Positions 50,485 through 58,957 are shown, counted from the first letter of the stretch. The stretch: DNA of 60,124 nt from Curtobacterium flaccumfaciens UCD-AKU (GCF_000349565.1 NZ_KB714628.1:120895-181018); one strand, 5' to 3'. Notes: generated by a model not told the origin, from the sequence alone. A program made the numbers and translations.

Positions 50485-51027
50485 TCAGCCGATGCGGCCG
50501 CTCGTCCGTCGGAACCAGCCGACCGCAAAGTTCACGCAGGTCGCGGCACCGACCACGACAGCGACGACAGACCCGATGAATTTCCAGTCCGCTGTCGCGA
50601 GAAGACCCACTGACACTGGGGAGCTGAGGACCCCAATAGTGGCAGTGGCGACGGTCAGTCCCCACAGCCCGAGAAGCGGAATACGGAGAAGCGGGTCCGG
50701 CACCGCCGAGGAGTCCGCTCCCACGGCATCTTCGGCTGGTAGTGATGCTGTCGTGAGTACTAGCGCGGATGCTGTTTCGACCCAATCGGTGAACCAGGCT
50801 GTAGGCGGCGTTCCGTCGGAGGCAAGAAGTCGCTGGGCCCGCGCCTTCAGTAATGGCAGCAGGCGCACATCCCATGTACGCGCGGCGATCCGCTCTGATG
50901 CGCCGACCGGCTGCACCTCGAACCGGTTGCGGAGCAGTCGCTCGAGCCTGCGGGACGCCGTCATAACACGCTTTTCGAGGACCTCCGCTTCGACAGCGTC
51001 CCGCCGGCTGCGGCGGATGAGGTTCAT
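50485..51027 (-). CDS. Membrane-anchored hypothetical protein
   Basis: 180 residues from ATG 51027 with CGGAG 6 bases upstream. A basic helical N-terminus (NLIRRSRRDAVEAEVLEKRVMTASRRLERLL) is followed by two C-terminal helices (LGLWGLTVATATIGVLSSPVSVGLL; FIGSVVAVVVGAATCVNFAVGWF). Topology suggests a cytoplasmic helical domain tethered by a hairpin. No family recognised. It is divergent from the XRE gene. Confidence 0.65.
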   Translation of the reverse strand: MNLIRRSRRDAVEAEVLEKRVMTASRRLERLLRNRFEVQPVGASERIAARTWDVRLLPLLKARAQRLLASDGTPPTAWFTDWVETASALVLTTASLPAEDAVGADSSAVPDPLLRIPLLGLWGLTVATATIGVLSSPVSVGLLATADWKFIGSVVAVVVGAATCVNFAVGWFRRTSGRIG

Positions 51028-51216
51028 ATGAGCTCCGACTTGCAGGGTGAACTGCCACTCGAACGGCGCCCGCCGCCTCCATGCGCGCTGCTGCAACGCG
51101 ACCGTGGATGCGAACCGGCTCGGCACTGGCGAGAAGCTCGGCACGGCACGGTGTACGGGCGCCGCGATGCGCCTCTGTGGAGCCGCGACGTGCGGCGAGT
51201 TACTCCGTTGTCAGAG

Positions 51217-51245
51217 GTGAATCATAGAGTTAGAATCTGATTCAC
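51217..51245. promoter_or_regulatory. Operator in front of the XRE gene
   Basis: GTGAATCA (51217-51224) and TGATTCAC (51238-51245) form a perfect inverted repeat with a 13-base spacer, ending just before the AAGGAGG ribosome site of the XRE gene. Autoregulation by XRE is expected. Confidence 0.65.
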
Positions 51246-51257
51246 AAGGAGGAACTG

Positions 51258-51617
51258 ATGACCGTCAACGTCGCCAAAAGGATCGAACAACATCGCGCCG
51301 CACTCGGATGGAACCAGCGCGCAGCTGCCGGCCGTGCCGACATCTCACAGGCGACGTGGTCTCGCATCGAGAGCGGTGAGAAAGAACCAACGCTCGGACA
51401 GCTGTCCGCAATCGCCATCGCACTTGGCGTCACACTCGAGTCCCTGACCGATGCGAACCCGGTGCGGGAGCGGCTCCACCACGCTGCGCGCCTGAACAAG
51501 CGGAACCTCAGCGAAGAAGACCGCACCCAGCTCGAAGCGGCACAGGAGCGACTTCGATTCGTCATGGAGGTGAACGCGCACCTCCGTTACATCGGGGTGG
51601 GCATCCACCATGCTTGA
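51258..51617 (+). CDS. XRE-family antitoxin/regulator
   Basis: 119 residues. A Cro/CI-type HTH (VAKRIEQHRAALGWNQRAAAGRADISQATWSRIESGEKEPTLGQL) covers residues 5-50, followed by a helical C-terminus (LSEEDRTQLEAAQERLRFVMEVNAHLRY). AAGGAGG precedes ATG 51258. Its stop lies 8 bases inside the ImmA/IrrE gene, so the two are coupled. It should repress the module through the palindrome just upstream. Confidence 0.92.
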   Translation: MTVNVAKRIEQHRAALGWNQRAAAGRADISQATWSRIESGEKEPTLGQLSAIAIALGVTLESLTDANPVRERLHHAARLNKRNLSEEDRTQLEAAQERLRFVMEVNAHLRYIGVGIHHA

Positions 51618-52434
51618 GTGGGAAAGGCCAACCTCCCTCCGACGGGAGGACGCCACCGAGGCGGCCGGCCGCACCGCCGCTGAAGCCTTCCGCACGGAAC
51701 ATCAGCTCGGAGTCGCGCCCATCAAGGATGTGTCCGACCTCGTGGAGACGACGGTGAACGCTGATGTGACCATCGTCGAACTCCCCGCGTTCGTTGACGG
51801 CCTGATGCTCGTCGACGACGTCGCGAAGGCAACACTCATCGCCGTTGCCACGTCACACAACCCCGAGCGTCAACGGTTCTCCATCGCCCACGAACTTGGT
51901 CACAAAGTGTTCGGGGAGTTCACCGATCACACAGCCTCGAGCGACGACAGGGACCCTGAGGCCCGAGCACACGCGTTCGCCCGAAACCTGCTCCTCCCCG
52001 AAGCCGGGATTCCGGAGTTCTTCCAAACGACGACCGTGCGCGCGGGATCGGTCACCGAACGGGACTTGTCGAACCTTGTTGCCTTCTTCGAAGTGTCGGT
52101 CCAGGTCGCTGTTCTCCAGCTGCTTCTCACCTCATGGATCGACGAGGACACCGCGGACAGTTGGTGGCCCACCGAAGCGAGCTATCTCGCTCGACGGTAC
52201 GGCTGGTCTGCGGAGCGTTCTGCCCGCGTCGTCGAATCATCCACTCAGCGTCCAGCGCGGCGAATGCTCGACAACGCCACGGAGGCATACGTAGACGATC
52301 TCCTCAGCATCGAAACGCTGGCGCACGTGGACGGCACAACCACTCCGGAACTCCTCCGAGCCGACCTCCAAGCCGCCGGCGTGCTCCGCCGTGACGTCAC
52401 GCCCAGCCCGTTCGACCTCGACAGTCTTGACTGA
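51610..52434 (+). CDS. ImmA/IrrE-type zinc metallopeptidase
   Basis: 274 residues. The HExxH zinc motif is in FSIAHELGHKVFGEF at about 96-110, with Glu in DPEARAHAFARNLLLPE as third ligand, the standard COG2856 pattern. ImmA-type proteases cleave or inactivate their cognate XRE repressor; IrrE/PprI does this after DNA damage. The C-terminal 120 residues are an extra helical region ending in DLDSLD. It overlaps the XRE gene upstream and the PIN gene downstream. Confidence 0.92.
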   Translation: MLEWERPTSLRREDATEAAGRTAAEAFRTEHQLGVAPIKDVSDLVETTVNADVTIVELPAFVDGLMLVDDVAKATLIAVATSHNPERQRFSIAHELGHKVFGEFTDHTASSDDRDPEARAHAFARNLLLPEAGIPEFFQTTTVRAGSVTERDLSNLVAFFEVSVQVAVLQLLLTSWIDEDTADSWWPTEASYLARRYGWSAERSARVVESSTQRPARRMLDNATEAYVDDLLSIETLAHVDGTTTPELLRADLQAAGVLRRDVTPSPFDLDSLD

Positions 52435-53131
52435 CGCAGCAACCCCGAAACCGTTCAACGCCTCCATCCTGGACACAGGCGCCAGCTTGAACTTCTTCGC
52501 AACAGGTCAAGCGGACCTGCTCATCAACGTGCTCGGGTCCCTGAGCGTGCAACTCCAGATGCCGGAAGACGTCATCCAGGAGATCCTGGACAAGGAGAGC
52601 GAAGACGCGCGGTTCCGTCGAGTGGACCGTCCGTTGAACTGGGCGCTACGTTCCGGCCACATTGAACGGCTCGACTCCCGATCAGGCATCGATCCGGACC
52701 TCGACCGGAACGTCGCCCGACTCACCGGCGTGCCCTGGGAACAACGTCAGGCTCGAGCGAAAGACCAGGGCGAACGGATGGTCATCGCACACGCCCGGAC
52801 ACGAGCAGGACGCGGCGAACAGATCATTGCGTTCATCGACGACAAGCCTGCGCAAGCGCTCGCTCATCGAAATGGTGTCAACTACACCGACACCCCTTCG
52901 ATCCTCCGTCAGGGAGCTCGCCTCGGATTCATCGAGAACTGGGGCATCATGCGCGCCATGTACCTTCGAATGCGTCCCGAGGACGGAAGCAGGCAGCCGA
53001 CGATCGACCACGGCCTACCGCGCCTGGACAACCCAGACCTTCAACGCAAACTGCGCGACCCAGCCATCTACGAAGAAGGCGCCGCCCGTCGCGCTGCACG
53101 ACCCGGACCGCACACCGAAACCACCGGGTGA
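52391..53131 (+). CDS. PIN-like domain protein, putative toxin nuclease
   Basis: 246 residues from GTG 52391; TTG 52427 is possible, and either start overlaps the metallopeptidase gene. The domain begins NASILDTGASLNFFATGQADLLINVL with the first acidic residue in LDTGA, and continues with ERMVIAHARTRAGRGEQIIAFIDDKPAQALA, giving the Glu and Asp set expected of a PIN nuclease. A C-terminal RLDNPDLQRKL tail follows. In this order (XRE, ImmA/IrrE, PIN) it is probably the toxic effector, released when the protease removes XRE repression. Confidence 0.8.
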   Translation: MTSRPARSTSTVLTDAATPKPFNASILDTGASLNFFATGQADLLINVLGSLSVQLQMPEDVIQEILDKESEDARFRRVDRPLNWALRSGHIERLDSRSGIDPDLDRNVARLTGVPWEQRQARAKDQGERMVIAHARTRAGRGEQIIAFIDDKPAQALAHRNGVNYTDTPSILRQGARLGFIENWGIMRAMYLRMRPEDGSRQPTIDHGLPRLDNPDLQRKLRDPAIYEEGAARRAARPGPHTETTG

Positions 53132-53228
53132 CGTGCCGTTGCAACGGGTGCAACACGTCGGCTGACCCGTCGATGTGATCACTGCAGGCGCGACAGTCCG
53201 AAGTTCTTCTCGGAGACGCTCGCCCCAG

Positions 53229-53435
53229 CTACTCCTTCGGTGCGTTGTTCACCGGCCGAGCAACCGGTGCCGGCGAGATACCCGACGGCGCGGTCGGACC
53301 AGTCGGAAGCACGACACGCGCCTGCGGCGCGGCCGCACCCCGCGCCCCCTCAGACACCCGCCCCGTTCGCGCACCGAAGTGCCCTGTCGCACCAGCGCCA
53401 TGGGTAAGCGAATTCGAGCCGTCGTTTTCAGCCAT
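53229..53435 (-). CDS. Small Gly/Pro/Ala-rich hypothetical protein
   Basis: 68 residues from ATG 53435 with AGGAGAAG upstream. Reads MAENDGSNSLTHGAGATGHFGARTGRV..., probably disordered, ending VARPVNNAPKE. It overlaps the end of the DUF6338 gene by 8 bases, so the two are translated together. Function unknown. Confidence 0.65.
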   Translation of the reverse strand: MAENDGSNSLTHGAGATGHFGARTGRVSEGARGAAAPQARVVLPTGPTAPSGISPAPVARPVNNAPKE

Positions 53436-54174
53436 CTTGCTTCTCCTGCAGTTCAGTTGCTGTGTAAGAAGGTTCCAGAAACTCAACGATGTGCTCGTCG
53501 CTGATCCTCAACCACAATCCTGCCGTACCAGGCAGCGGACCAGCGAACGAACCGTCATCCTTCATCTCGTACTGGTGACTCAGGTAGAGGTCTCGGGGCT
53601 CCGGATAGGTGCTTACGTACGACCCCGGACCGAAGAACCCGCCGACGAAGCGCCCGTCCGTGAGCCGCACACGGACGAGCCGCTGCGACGGATTCGTCGC
53701 TGCCCAGTCCCACGCCGTTGGAACGGAGTCGTAGTACACCATTCGGTGGAGCCGTACAGGCATCCGCCGTCTGATCTGTTGCAGACGTCGGGTCACGCGC
53801 CCTACTTGCGCGCCCGCACCCTCGCGGAACGCTTCGTTTCGTTGAAGCCGCAACGGGCTGTAGCGAAGCGCGGCTAGGAAAGCGGGCACACAGATCGCCC
53901 CAACGAGAACAGCAAGTCCAACCGGAATTGGCGCTCCGATGACAACCTCGGAACCCGAGATCGTCACCACTGAGGTGAGCCAGGTACCGACGGCAACAAG
54001 GTAGACGGCGTCGAGTGAAACGCTAATGACAAGGGCTTGCGCGATACGCGCATCAAGAGTCAGGTCGTCGTACTGAAAGCCTCGCAGGCCGCGACGAACC
54101 AGGCCGTACACCAGCCCCGGTATGAGCATCACGACGATGACTGCAACACCGAACGCGGAAGTCGGCAAAGGCAT
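53428..54174 (-). CDS. DUF6338 family membrane protein
   Basis: 248 residues from ATG 54174 with GGAGGGGG upstream. The N-terminal helix GVAVIVVMLIPGLVYGLV is followed by YDDLTLDARIAQALVISVSLDAVYLVAV and a third helix VGLAVLVGAICVPAFLAAL. The soluble C-terminus has RVRLTDGRFVGGFFGPGSYVSTYPEPRDLYL and the LWLRISDEHIVEFLEP ending. This combination fits DUF6338, an accessory-region family. Function unknown; coupled to the small gene at 53229. Confidence 0.8.
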   Translation of the reverse strand: MPLPTSAFGVAVIVVMLIPGLVYGLVRRGLRGFQYDDLTLDARIAQALVISVSLDAVYLVAVGTWLTSVVTISGSEVVIGAPIPVGLAVLVGAICVPAFLAALRYSPLRLQRNEAFREGAGAQVGRVTRRLQQIRRRMPVRLHRMVYYDSVPTAWDWAATNPSQRLVRVRLTDGRFVGGFFGPGSYVSTYPEPRDLYLSHQYEMKDDGSFAGPLPGTAGLWLRISDEHIVEFLEPSYTATELQEKQDG

Positions 54175-54350
54175 TACGGACCCCCTCCCCCGACGACATG
54201 ACGCCGAACCACCAGACTACTGGGAAGCCCAACGGCGCCGAACCCGTCCGCAGTTCAGCTGCGACGGTTACGGAGTTGCTGCAGTCCCAACATCCGTGAC
54301 CTCCCGGCGTCGCCGCATCGACATGAGCATGACCGGCGGGGCAACACTCA

Positions 54351-54381
54351 CGAAAGCCCTCTGGGAATCCCGAGGGCCTTC
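54351..54381. terminator. Upstream terminator-like hairpin, copy 1
   Basis: GAAAGCCCTC and GAGGGCCTTC arms flank TGGGAATCCC. The sequence is related to the perfect hairpin 190 bases downstream at 54541-54577, suggesting a duplication. No gene is recognised in 54175-54630. Confidence 0.6.
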
Positions 54382-54540
54382 AGCGACAGGTTCAAGGGCC
54401 TGCCCCCTGTCAGTAGGTGGCCGAGATGGCAAACTCCGGACCACCCAGTCACGGTCATCTGATCGCGTTGCGTTCGTGGCACGGCGACGACAGGTTGGAA
54501 CGTTGGGCGCGCACAGGCGCCGTCGAATGCTGACACTGCC

Positions 54541-54577
54541 AACGAAGGCCCCCGGGGAATCCCCGGGGGCCTTCGTT
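54541..54577 (-). terminator. Terminator of tRNA-Ser, copy 2
   Basis: AACGAAGGCCCCCGGGG (54541-54557) pairs perfectly with CCCCGGGGGCCTTCGTT (54561-54577) around AAT. It lies 54 bases beyond the 3' end of the leftward tRNA-Ser gene. Confidence 0.85.
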
Positions 54578-54589
54578 GCGGGCTTCACG

Positions 54590-54624
54590 AGTTCCGTGAA
54601 TCTCTTCATCTAGTTCCGTGAATC
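54590..54624. repeat. Tandem 13-base direct repeat at the tRNA 3' side
   Basis: AGTTCCGTGAATC occurs at 54590-54602 and again at 54612-54624, 22 bases apart, immediately beyond the CCA end of tRNA-Ser. It may be a remnant of an attachment site. Confidence 0.7.
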
Positions 54625-54630
54625 GCCCTG

Positions 54631-54720
54631 TGGCGGTACCGGTGGGATTTGAACCCACGGTGGAGTTGCCCCCACACATGTTTTCGAGACATGATCCTTC
54701 GGCCGCTCGGACACGGTACC
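54631..54720 (-). tRNA. tRNA-Ser (anticodon CGA)
   Basis: On the minus strand the acceptor 5' arm GGTACCG starts at 54720 and pairs with CGGTACC. The discriminator is G (54634) and an encoded CCA ends at 54631. Anticodon stem CATGT/ACATG encloses CTCGAAA, giving CGA. The long variable arm GTGGGGGCAACTCCAC and the TTCAAAT T-loop confirm tRNA-Ser. Reads UCG codons. Its 3' end faces the accessory island, a common integration site geometry. Confidence 0.96.
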
Positions 54721-54863
54721 GGGAAAGACTTTACACGATCCGGGAGGCCCGTGATGACACCCCGGGTCGGATCGCCCTCCACAGGCGGTCACCTGCAGGG
54801 CTCTCCCCCCACCCACAGGTCCCCCTCGTCTCCGGCAAGACCGGCGGGCGTACCGTCCACGGC

Positions 54864-55871
54864 ATGAGAACCCGCACGCTCATCGCACTCCTCACCTCCG
54901 TCGTCGGCAGCCTCGGCGTCGTCGGCGCCGCAGCCGTCGGTGCCCGCGCCGGCGTGAAGGGCCAACGGGCGGCGGCGCAACGGGTCGTCGACATGCTCCC
55001 GATCCACGCCGACTGGTGGCGGGAACGACAGCAGCACGAGGGGCAGCTGCTCTACGTTGCGATCGGTGACTCGGCAGCGCAGGGCGTCGGCGCAACCGCC
55101 CCCGGCCGCGGCTACGTGGGGCTCCTGACCCGGCGCATCCGGCACCGCTCGCACATGTCCGTGCGGGTGGTGAACCTCAGCGTCTCCGGTTCGACCACGT
55201 GGGGCGCAAAGCGTGATCAGCTGCCGAAGCTGCGGCACTACGCGCCCGACGTCTGCACGGTGTCGATCGGGGCGAACGACATCGCCGACTTCGACCCGGA
55301 CAAGTTCGAGCGGAACATCCGGGCGATCTACGGCGCGGTGCCCTCGCATGCCGTGGTGGCCGAGTTGCCGTGCATGTTCGTGCCGGACCGGGAGCGCAAG
55401 GTGGCGGTGGCGAACGAGATCGTGCACCGGGTGGCCGACGAGTTCGGGCTGACGGTGGCGCCGCTGCACACCATCACGAAGCGCGTCGGTGTCCGCCGCA
55501 CCTTCTTCAACAGCTACGGCGACCTGTTCCACCCGAACGACCGCGGGTACGAGGTCTGGGCGAGCGCGTTCGAGCCGGCGGTCGACGCCAGGGTCGACAC
55601 CGTGGCGGCGATCCGGCACTACCTGTCCGTGCGCGAGGCCGAGAACCTCGGTCGCGAAGCCGGCGCGGTCGCGAACGCCCGCGCCGAGCAGGACACCGAC
55701 GGCGCCGAAGCGCTCGACCACGCCTCACGGCAGGCTCCGGGACCGGTCGAGCGCCTGCGCCACCGGATGACGGGGTCCATCGCGGTCCCCGACGACGGCG
55801 ACGAGTCGGGCGGACACGGCGGACCGGACGAGCCGGGCGACCGCGCCGGTGATGTCGGCCGTACGGCCTAG
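54864..55871 (+). CDS. SGNH/GDSL hydrolase, exported
   Basis: 335 residues from ATG 54864. The N-terminal helix TLIALLTSVVGSLGVVGAAAVGA is a signal or anchor. Block I is YVAIGDSAAQGVG (catalytic Ser in GDS), block II-like LSVSGSTTWG, block III SIGANDI, and block V DLFHPNDRGYEVW (Asp and His). The last 70 residues are acidic and disordered. It is an esterase or deacylase acting outside the membrane, possibly on cell-wall or lipid esters. Its tail overlaps the upstream leader of radA. Confidence 0.92.
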   Translation: MRTRTLIALLTSVVGSLGVVGAAAVGARAGVKGQRAAAQRVVDMLPIHADWWRERQQHEGQLLYVAIGDSAAQGVGATAPGRGYVGLLTRRIRHRSHMSVRVVNLSVSGSTTWGAKRDQLPKLRHYAPDVCTVSIGANDIADFDPDKFERNIRAIYGAVPSHAVVAELPCMFVPDRERKVAVANEIVHRVADEFGLTVAPLHTITKRVGVRRTFFNSYGDLFHPNDRGYEVWASAFEPAVDARVDTVAAIRHYLSVREAENLGREAGAVANARAEQDTDGAEALDHASRQAPGPVERLRHRMTGSIAVPDDGDESGGHGGPDEPGDRAGDVGRTA

Positions 55872-55881
55872 CCTCGACGAC

Positions 55882-57243
55882 ATGGCGCGCCCGCAGTCCC
55901 TCTACCGTTGCACCGAGTGCGGCTGGACCAGCATCAAGTGGGTCGGCCGGTGCGGTGAGTGCCAGACCTGGGGCACCGTCGAAGACAGCTCTGCGGCGTC
56001 GGCGAGCACCCGGGGCACGTCCGCGGTCGCCGTCACCGGCGCCCGGGCCGCACGACCGATCACCGAAGCCCGCGGCACCTCGGTGCAGCGTTGGCAGACC
56101 GGCATCGGCGAGTTCGACCGCGTCCTCGGCGGCGGCGTGGTGCCGGGTGCGGCCGTCCTGCTGAGCGGCGAGCCGGGTGTCGGGAAGTCGACCCTGCTGC
56201 TCGAGGTGGCCTCGCGAGCCGCGGCCTCGGGCAAGCGCGTCCTCTACGTCAGCGCCGAAGAGTCCGTCGACCAGGTCCGGCTCCGTGCCGAACGCACCGG
56301 GGCGATGCACGACGACCTGTACCTGGCGAGCGAAGTGGACCTCGGCGTCATCATCGGCCAGATCGACCAGGTGCAGCCCGACCTGCTCATCGCCGACTCC
56401 GTGCAGACCATCTCGTCGAGCTCGATCGACGGCATCGCGGGTGGCACGTCCCAGGTGCGCGAGGTCGCCTCGACCCTGATCCGCATCGCGAAGGACCGCG
56501 CCCTGCCCGTCCTCATCGTCGGCCACGTCACGAAGGACGGCACGATCGCCGGCCCGCGGCTGCTCGAGCACCTGGTCGACGTCGTCTGCCACTTCGAGGG
56601 CGACCGGCAGACCGCCCTGCGCTTCGTCCGGGCGCTCAAGAACCGCTTCGGCCCCACCGACGAGGTCGGGTGCTTCGACATGGGCGGCGACGGCATCCAC
56701 GAGGTCCCCGACCCCAGCGGCCTGTTCATGTCGAAGAACACCACCCCGGTGTCCGGCACCTGCGTCACCGTCGCACTCGAAGGGCGTCGAGCACTGCCGG
56801 TCGAGGTGCAGGCCCTCATCGTCCCGAGTTCCGCGCCGCAGCCACGCCGGGTCGTGAACGGTGTCGATGCCTCGCGCGTGGCGATGCTGCTCGCGGTCCT
56901 CGAACGACGCGCCGGCCTGAAGCTGTCCGACGCCGATGTCTACGTGTCCACGGTGGGCGGCATGAAGCTCACCGAGCCCGGCGCCGACCTGGCGATCGCG
57001 CTGGCCCTCGCGAGCGCCGCACGAGACCGTCCGTACCCGCACACGCTCGCAGCCGTGGGCGAGATCAGCCTCGCCGGCGAGATCCGTCCGGCCACGGGCA
57101 CGAAGCAGCGCGTGAACGAGGCCACCCGCCTCGGGTTCACCACGGTGCTCGGCTCGGACTCCGGGCACCTGCGCGAGGCCCTGCGGGTGGCCTTCTCGAT
57201 GACGCAGTCCCCGCGGGAACGCGAGCTCGACCGCGCGTTCTGA
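55882..57243 (+). CDS. radA: DNA repair protein RadA (Sms)
   Basis: 453 residues from ATG 55882. The N-terminal C4 zinc finger is YRCTECGWTSIKWVGRCGEC. Walker A is GEPGVGKSTLLLEV, the RadA-specific KNRFG motif is in RALKNRFGPTDEVG, and the C-terminal Lon-like domain has VNGVDASRVAMLLAVLERRAGLKL and ISLAGEIRPA. RadA is a branch-migration helicase in homologous recombination. All motifs are intact. A GTG or ATG further upstream would lie inside the hydrolase gene. Confidence 0.98.
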   Translation: MARPQSLYRCTECGWTSIKWVGRCGECQTWGTVEDSSAASASTRGTSAVAVTGARAARPITEARGTSVQRWQTGIGEFDRVLGGGVVPGAAVLLSGEPGVGKSTLLLEVASRAAASGKRVLYVSAEESVDQVRLRAERTGAMHDDLYLASEVDLGVIIGQIDQVQPDLLIADSVQTISSSSIDGIAGGTSQVREVASTLIRIAKDRALPVLIVGHVTKDGTIAGPRLLEHLVDVVCHFEGDRQTALRFVRALKNRFGPTDEVGCFDMGGDGIHEVPDPSGLFMSKNTTPVSGTCVTVALEGRRALPVEVQALIVPSSAPQPRRVVNGVDASRVAMLLAVLERRAGLKLSDADVYVSTVGGMKLTEPGADLAIALALASAARDRPYPHTLAAVGEISLAGEIRPATGTKQRVNEATRLGFTTVLGSDSGHLREALRVAFSMTQSPRERELDRAF

Positions 57244-57247
57244 GGCG

Positions 57248-57631
57248 CTACGCGCGCAAAGCGGCCAGCAGGTCCGCCGGTGCGGCCTGCATGGTGTGCG
57301 GGCCGGCGATGTCGAAGAACACGCCCTCGAGCATGTCGAGGTGGGCGGCCAGGAACTCCTCCAGCCGCGGCCCGTCGTAGACCATCACCTGCCGGATCTT
57401 CTCGTCCGGCACCATCGCCGTGTAGGCGTCCGCCGACGAGAACAGCAGCAGGATGCGCTTGTCCGACCCCTCACGGCCGAACACCCGCACCTGCATGTCC
57501 TTCTTGCCGGTGACGAGCCGGGGGACGATCACGATGTCGTGGCGGAGCGCGAACGCCACCGCGGCGACGTCCTGCTTCGCGAGGGCTTCCTCGAGCTGTT
57601 CGCTGCGGAAGCGCTGTTCCTTGTCTGCCAT
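57248..57631 (-). CDS. SseB-family protein
   Basis: 127 residues from ATG 57631. The fold shows LEEALAKQDVAAVAFALRHDIVIVPRLVTG, then RILLLFSSADAYTAMVPDEKIRQVMVYDG and HTMQAAPADLLAALRA, matching the SseB N-terminal domain common in actinobacteria. Biochemical role unknown. Convergent to radA with only 4 bases between stops. A longer frame to 57814 crosses the region before the cold-shock gene and is rejected. Confidence 0.85.
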   Translation of the reverse strand: MADKEQRFRSEQLEEALAKQDVAAVAFALRHDIVIVPRLVTGKKDMQVRVFGREGSDKRILLLFSSADAYTAMVPDEKIRQVMVYDGPRLEEFLAAHLDMLEGVFFDIAGPHTMQAAPADLLAALRA

Positions 57632-57911
57632 CAGCTCAATTCCACCAGATTTTCGACGTTCCGGGACGCACGGGTAGCCAGTCGGCCCAGAGCACGCTAG
57701 CCTGATGGAACCGCTTCGGCGGCGCTCAACGTCCGGGCGAGGTGGTTTGCCCCTCAACCCGGGCCCCAGGGTCACTGGCCGACAGGCCTGACCCCGAACC
57801 CGTCCCGCCGGCACCTGCCCGCGTGGCGCATTACCCCCGTCGACGTACGTCGGGGTCTCCGTCGGTGCATCTGCACCTTGGCGGAAGCAAGAAAGCTAAG
57901 GAAACGCCATC

Positions 57912-58121
57912 ATGGCATCTACCGGTACCGTCAAGTGGTTCAATAACGAAAAGGGCTTCGGCTTCATCGCCCCGGACGACGGCAGCGCTGACGTCTTCGC
58001 GCACTTCTCTGCGATTGCTGGCAACGGCTACAAGTCGCTCGAGGAGAACCAGAAGGTGGAGTTCGACATCACCGAGGGCCGCAAGGGCCCGCAGGCGGAG
58101 AACATCACCGTCCTCGGCTGA
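57912..58121 (+). CDS. cspA: Cold-shock domain protein
   Basis: 69 residues. RNP1 is KGFGFI and RNP2 is VFAHFSAI, within the canonical [20 protein letters not shown] start. CspA-type RNA chaperone. The 280-base leader contains the palindrome CGACGTACGTCG at 57841-57852 and a GC-rich stretch, in keeping with the structured leaders of cold-shock genes. A strong terminator follows at 58138. Confidence 0.97.
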   Translation: MASTGTVKWFNNEKGFGFIAPDDGSADVFAHFSAIAGNGYKSLEENQKVEFDITEGRKGPQAENITVLG

Positions 58122-58137
58122 TCACATCAGCTTGAAC

Positions 58138-58169
58138 AGGCCCCGTCGTCTTCGGACGACGGGGCCTGT
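58138..58169 (+). terminator. Intrinsic terminator of the cold-shock gene
   Basis: CAGGCCCCGTCGTC (58138-58151) pairs perfectly with GACGACGGGGCCTG (58156-58169) around a TTCG tetraloop, followed by TTGCTGTT. Confidence 0.93.
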
Positions 58170-58218
58170 TGCTGTTCCCGGCGCCCCTGATCGGCACGGC
58201 GCAGCCGGAAGGGAACGG

Positions 58219-58249
<31 letters not shown>

Positions 58250-58255
58250 CGCCGC

Positions 58256-58957
58256 CTACTGCAGGATGAACTGCACCGAGCTCTTCGACTCGAGGTTCCC
58301 GACGGCGACCTGCAGGTGGTAGCTCGCTCCCCCGGCGGTGACGGCCGGCCGTGACGAGTCGCACGTCGACGTGGACGAGCGGGTGCGGTCCCACGCGATC
58401 GCGGGGGTCGTGAGCGTCTGCCCGGACTTGATCGTGACGTCCTGGTTCGTGCCGCCGGTCTGGCAGTCCTTCGACGACCAGTACTGCTCCTGGCCCGAGC
58501 TGATCGTCAGCACCTGCTGCGCCGAACCGAGGTCCAGGTGGCAGGAGTTCGTGCCGGAGTTCTTGATCGACATCGCGATCTTCGGGTCCTCGGTGGGGCC
58601 GTACGCCGACTTGTCGAGCACCGGGGTCAGGACGATCTGGTCCTTCGTGCAGGTCGAGCCGTCGGCAGCAGCGGGCTTCGTCGCAGCAGCCGAGGCGGAC
58701 GGCTTCGGCGCCGCAGACCGCGAGGACCCAGAACCGGAACCGGAACCGGCAGACCCGGCAGACGACGCACCGGCACCAGACCCGGCGCCGGCAGAGGCCG
58801 ACGCGCTCGGCGCCGCCGGCGTGGCCCCGTTCCCCCGCCCGACGACGATGAGCACCACGACCAGGACGACGACCAGCAGCGCCCCGAGCACGAGCGCCCG
58901 GCGACGCCAGTAGACGACCGGCTTCTCGGGTCCGACGGGGTGACGCAACGACGACAT
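58256..58957 (-). CDS. Membrane-anchored exported protein
   Basis: 233 residues from ATG 58957, which has no ribosome site and may be leaderless; GTG 58987 is an alternative. A basic N-terminus is followed by one helix (ALVLGALLVVVLVVVLIVVG), a low-complexity Ser/Gly/Ala linker of about 60 residues, and a C-terminal beta domain (SAYGPTEDPKIAMSIKNSGTNSC, TPAIAWDRTRSSTSTC) with four Cys, looking like a small immunoglobulin-like fold. It is expected on the outer face of the membrane. Function unknown. Confidence 0.8.
   Translation of the reverse strand: MSSLRHPVGPEKPVVYWRRRALVLGALLVVVLVVVLIVVGRGNGATPAAPSASASAGAGSGAGASSAGSAGSGSGSGSSRSAAPKPSASAAATKPAAADGSTCTKDQIVLTPVLDKSAYGPTEDPKIAMSIKNSGTNSCHLDLGSAQQVLTISSGQEQYWSSKDCQTGGTNQDVTIKSGQTLTTPAIAWDRTRSSTSTCDSSRPAVTAGGASYHLQVAVGNLESKSSVQFILQ

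Noticed and set aside
50111..51031. A 306-codon plus-strand frame
   Set aside because: Thr/Ser/Arg-rich shadow of the minus-strand membrane protein, extended through a gene-free stretch; no start signal.
40573..54174. Integrase, transposase or prophage structural genes in the island
   Set aside because: None was found; mobility is inferred only from tRNA position and gene content.
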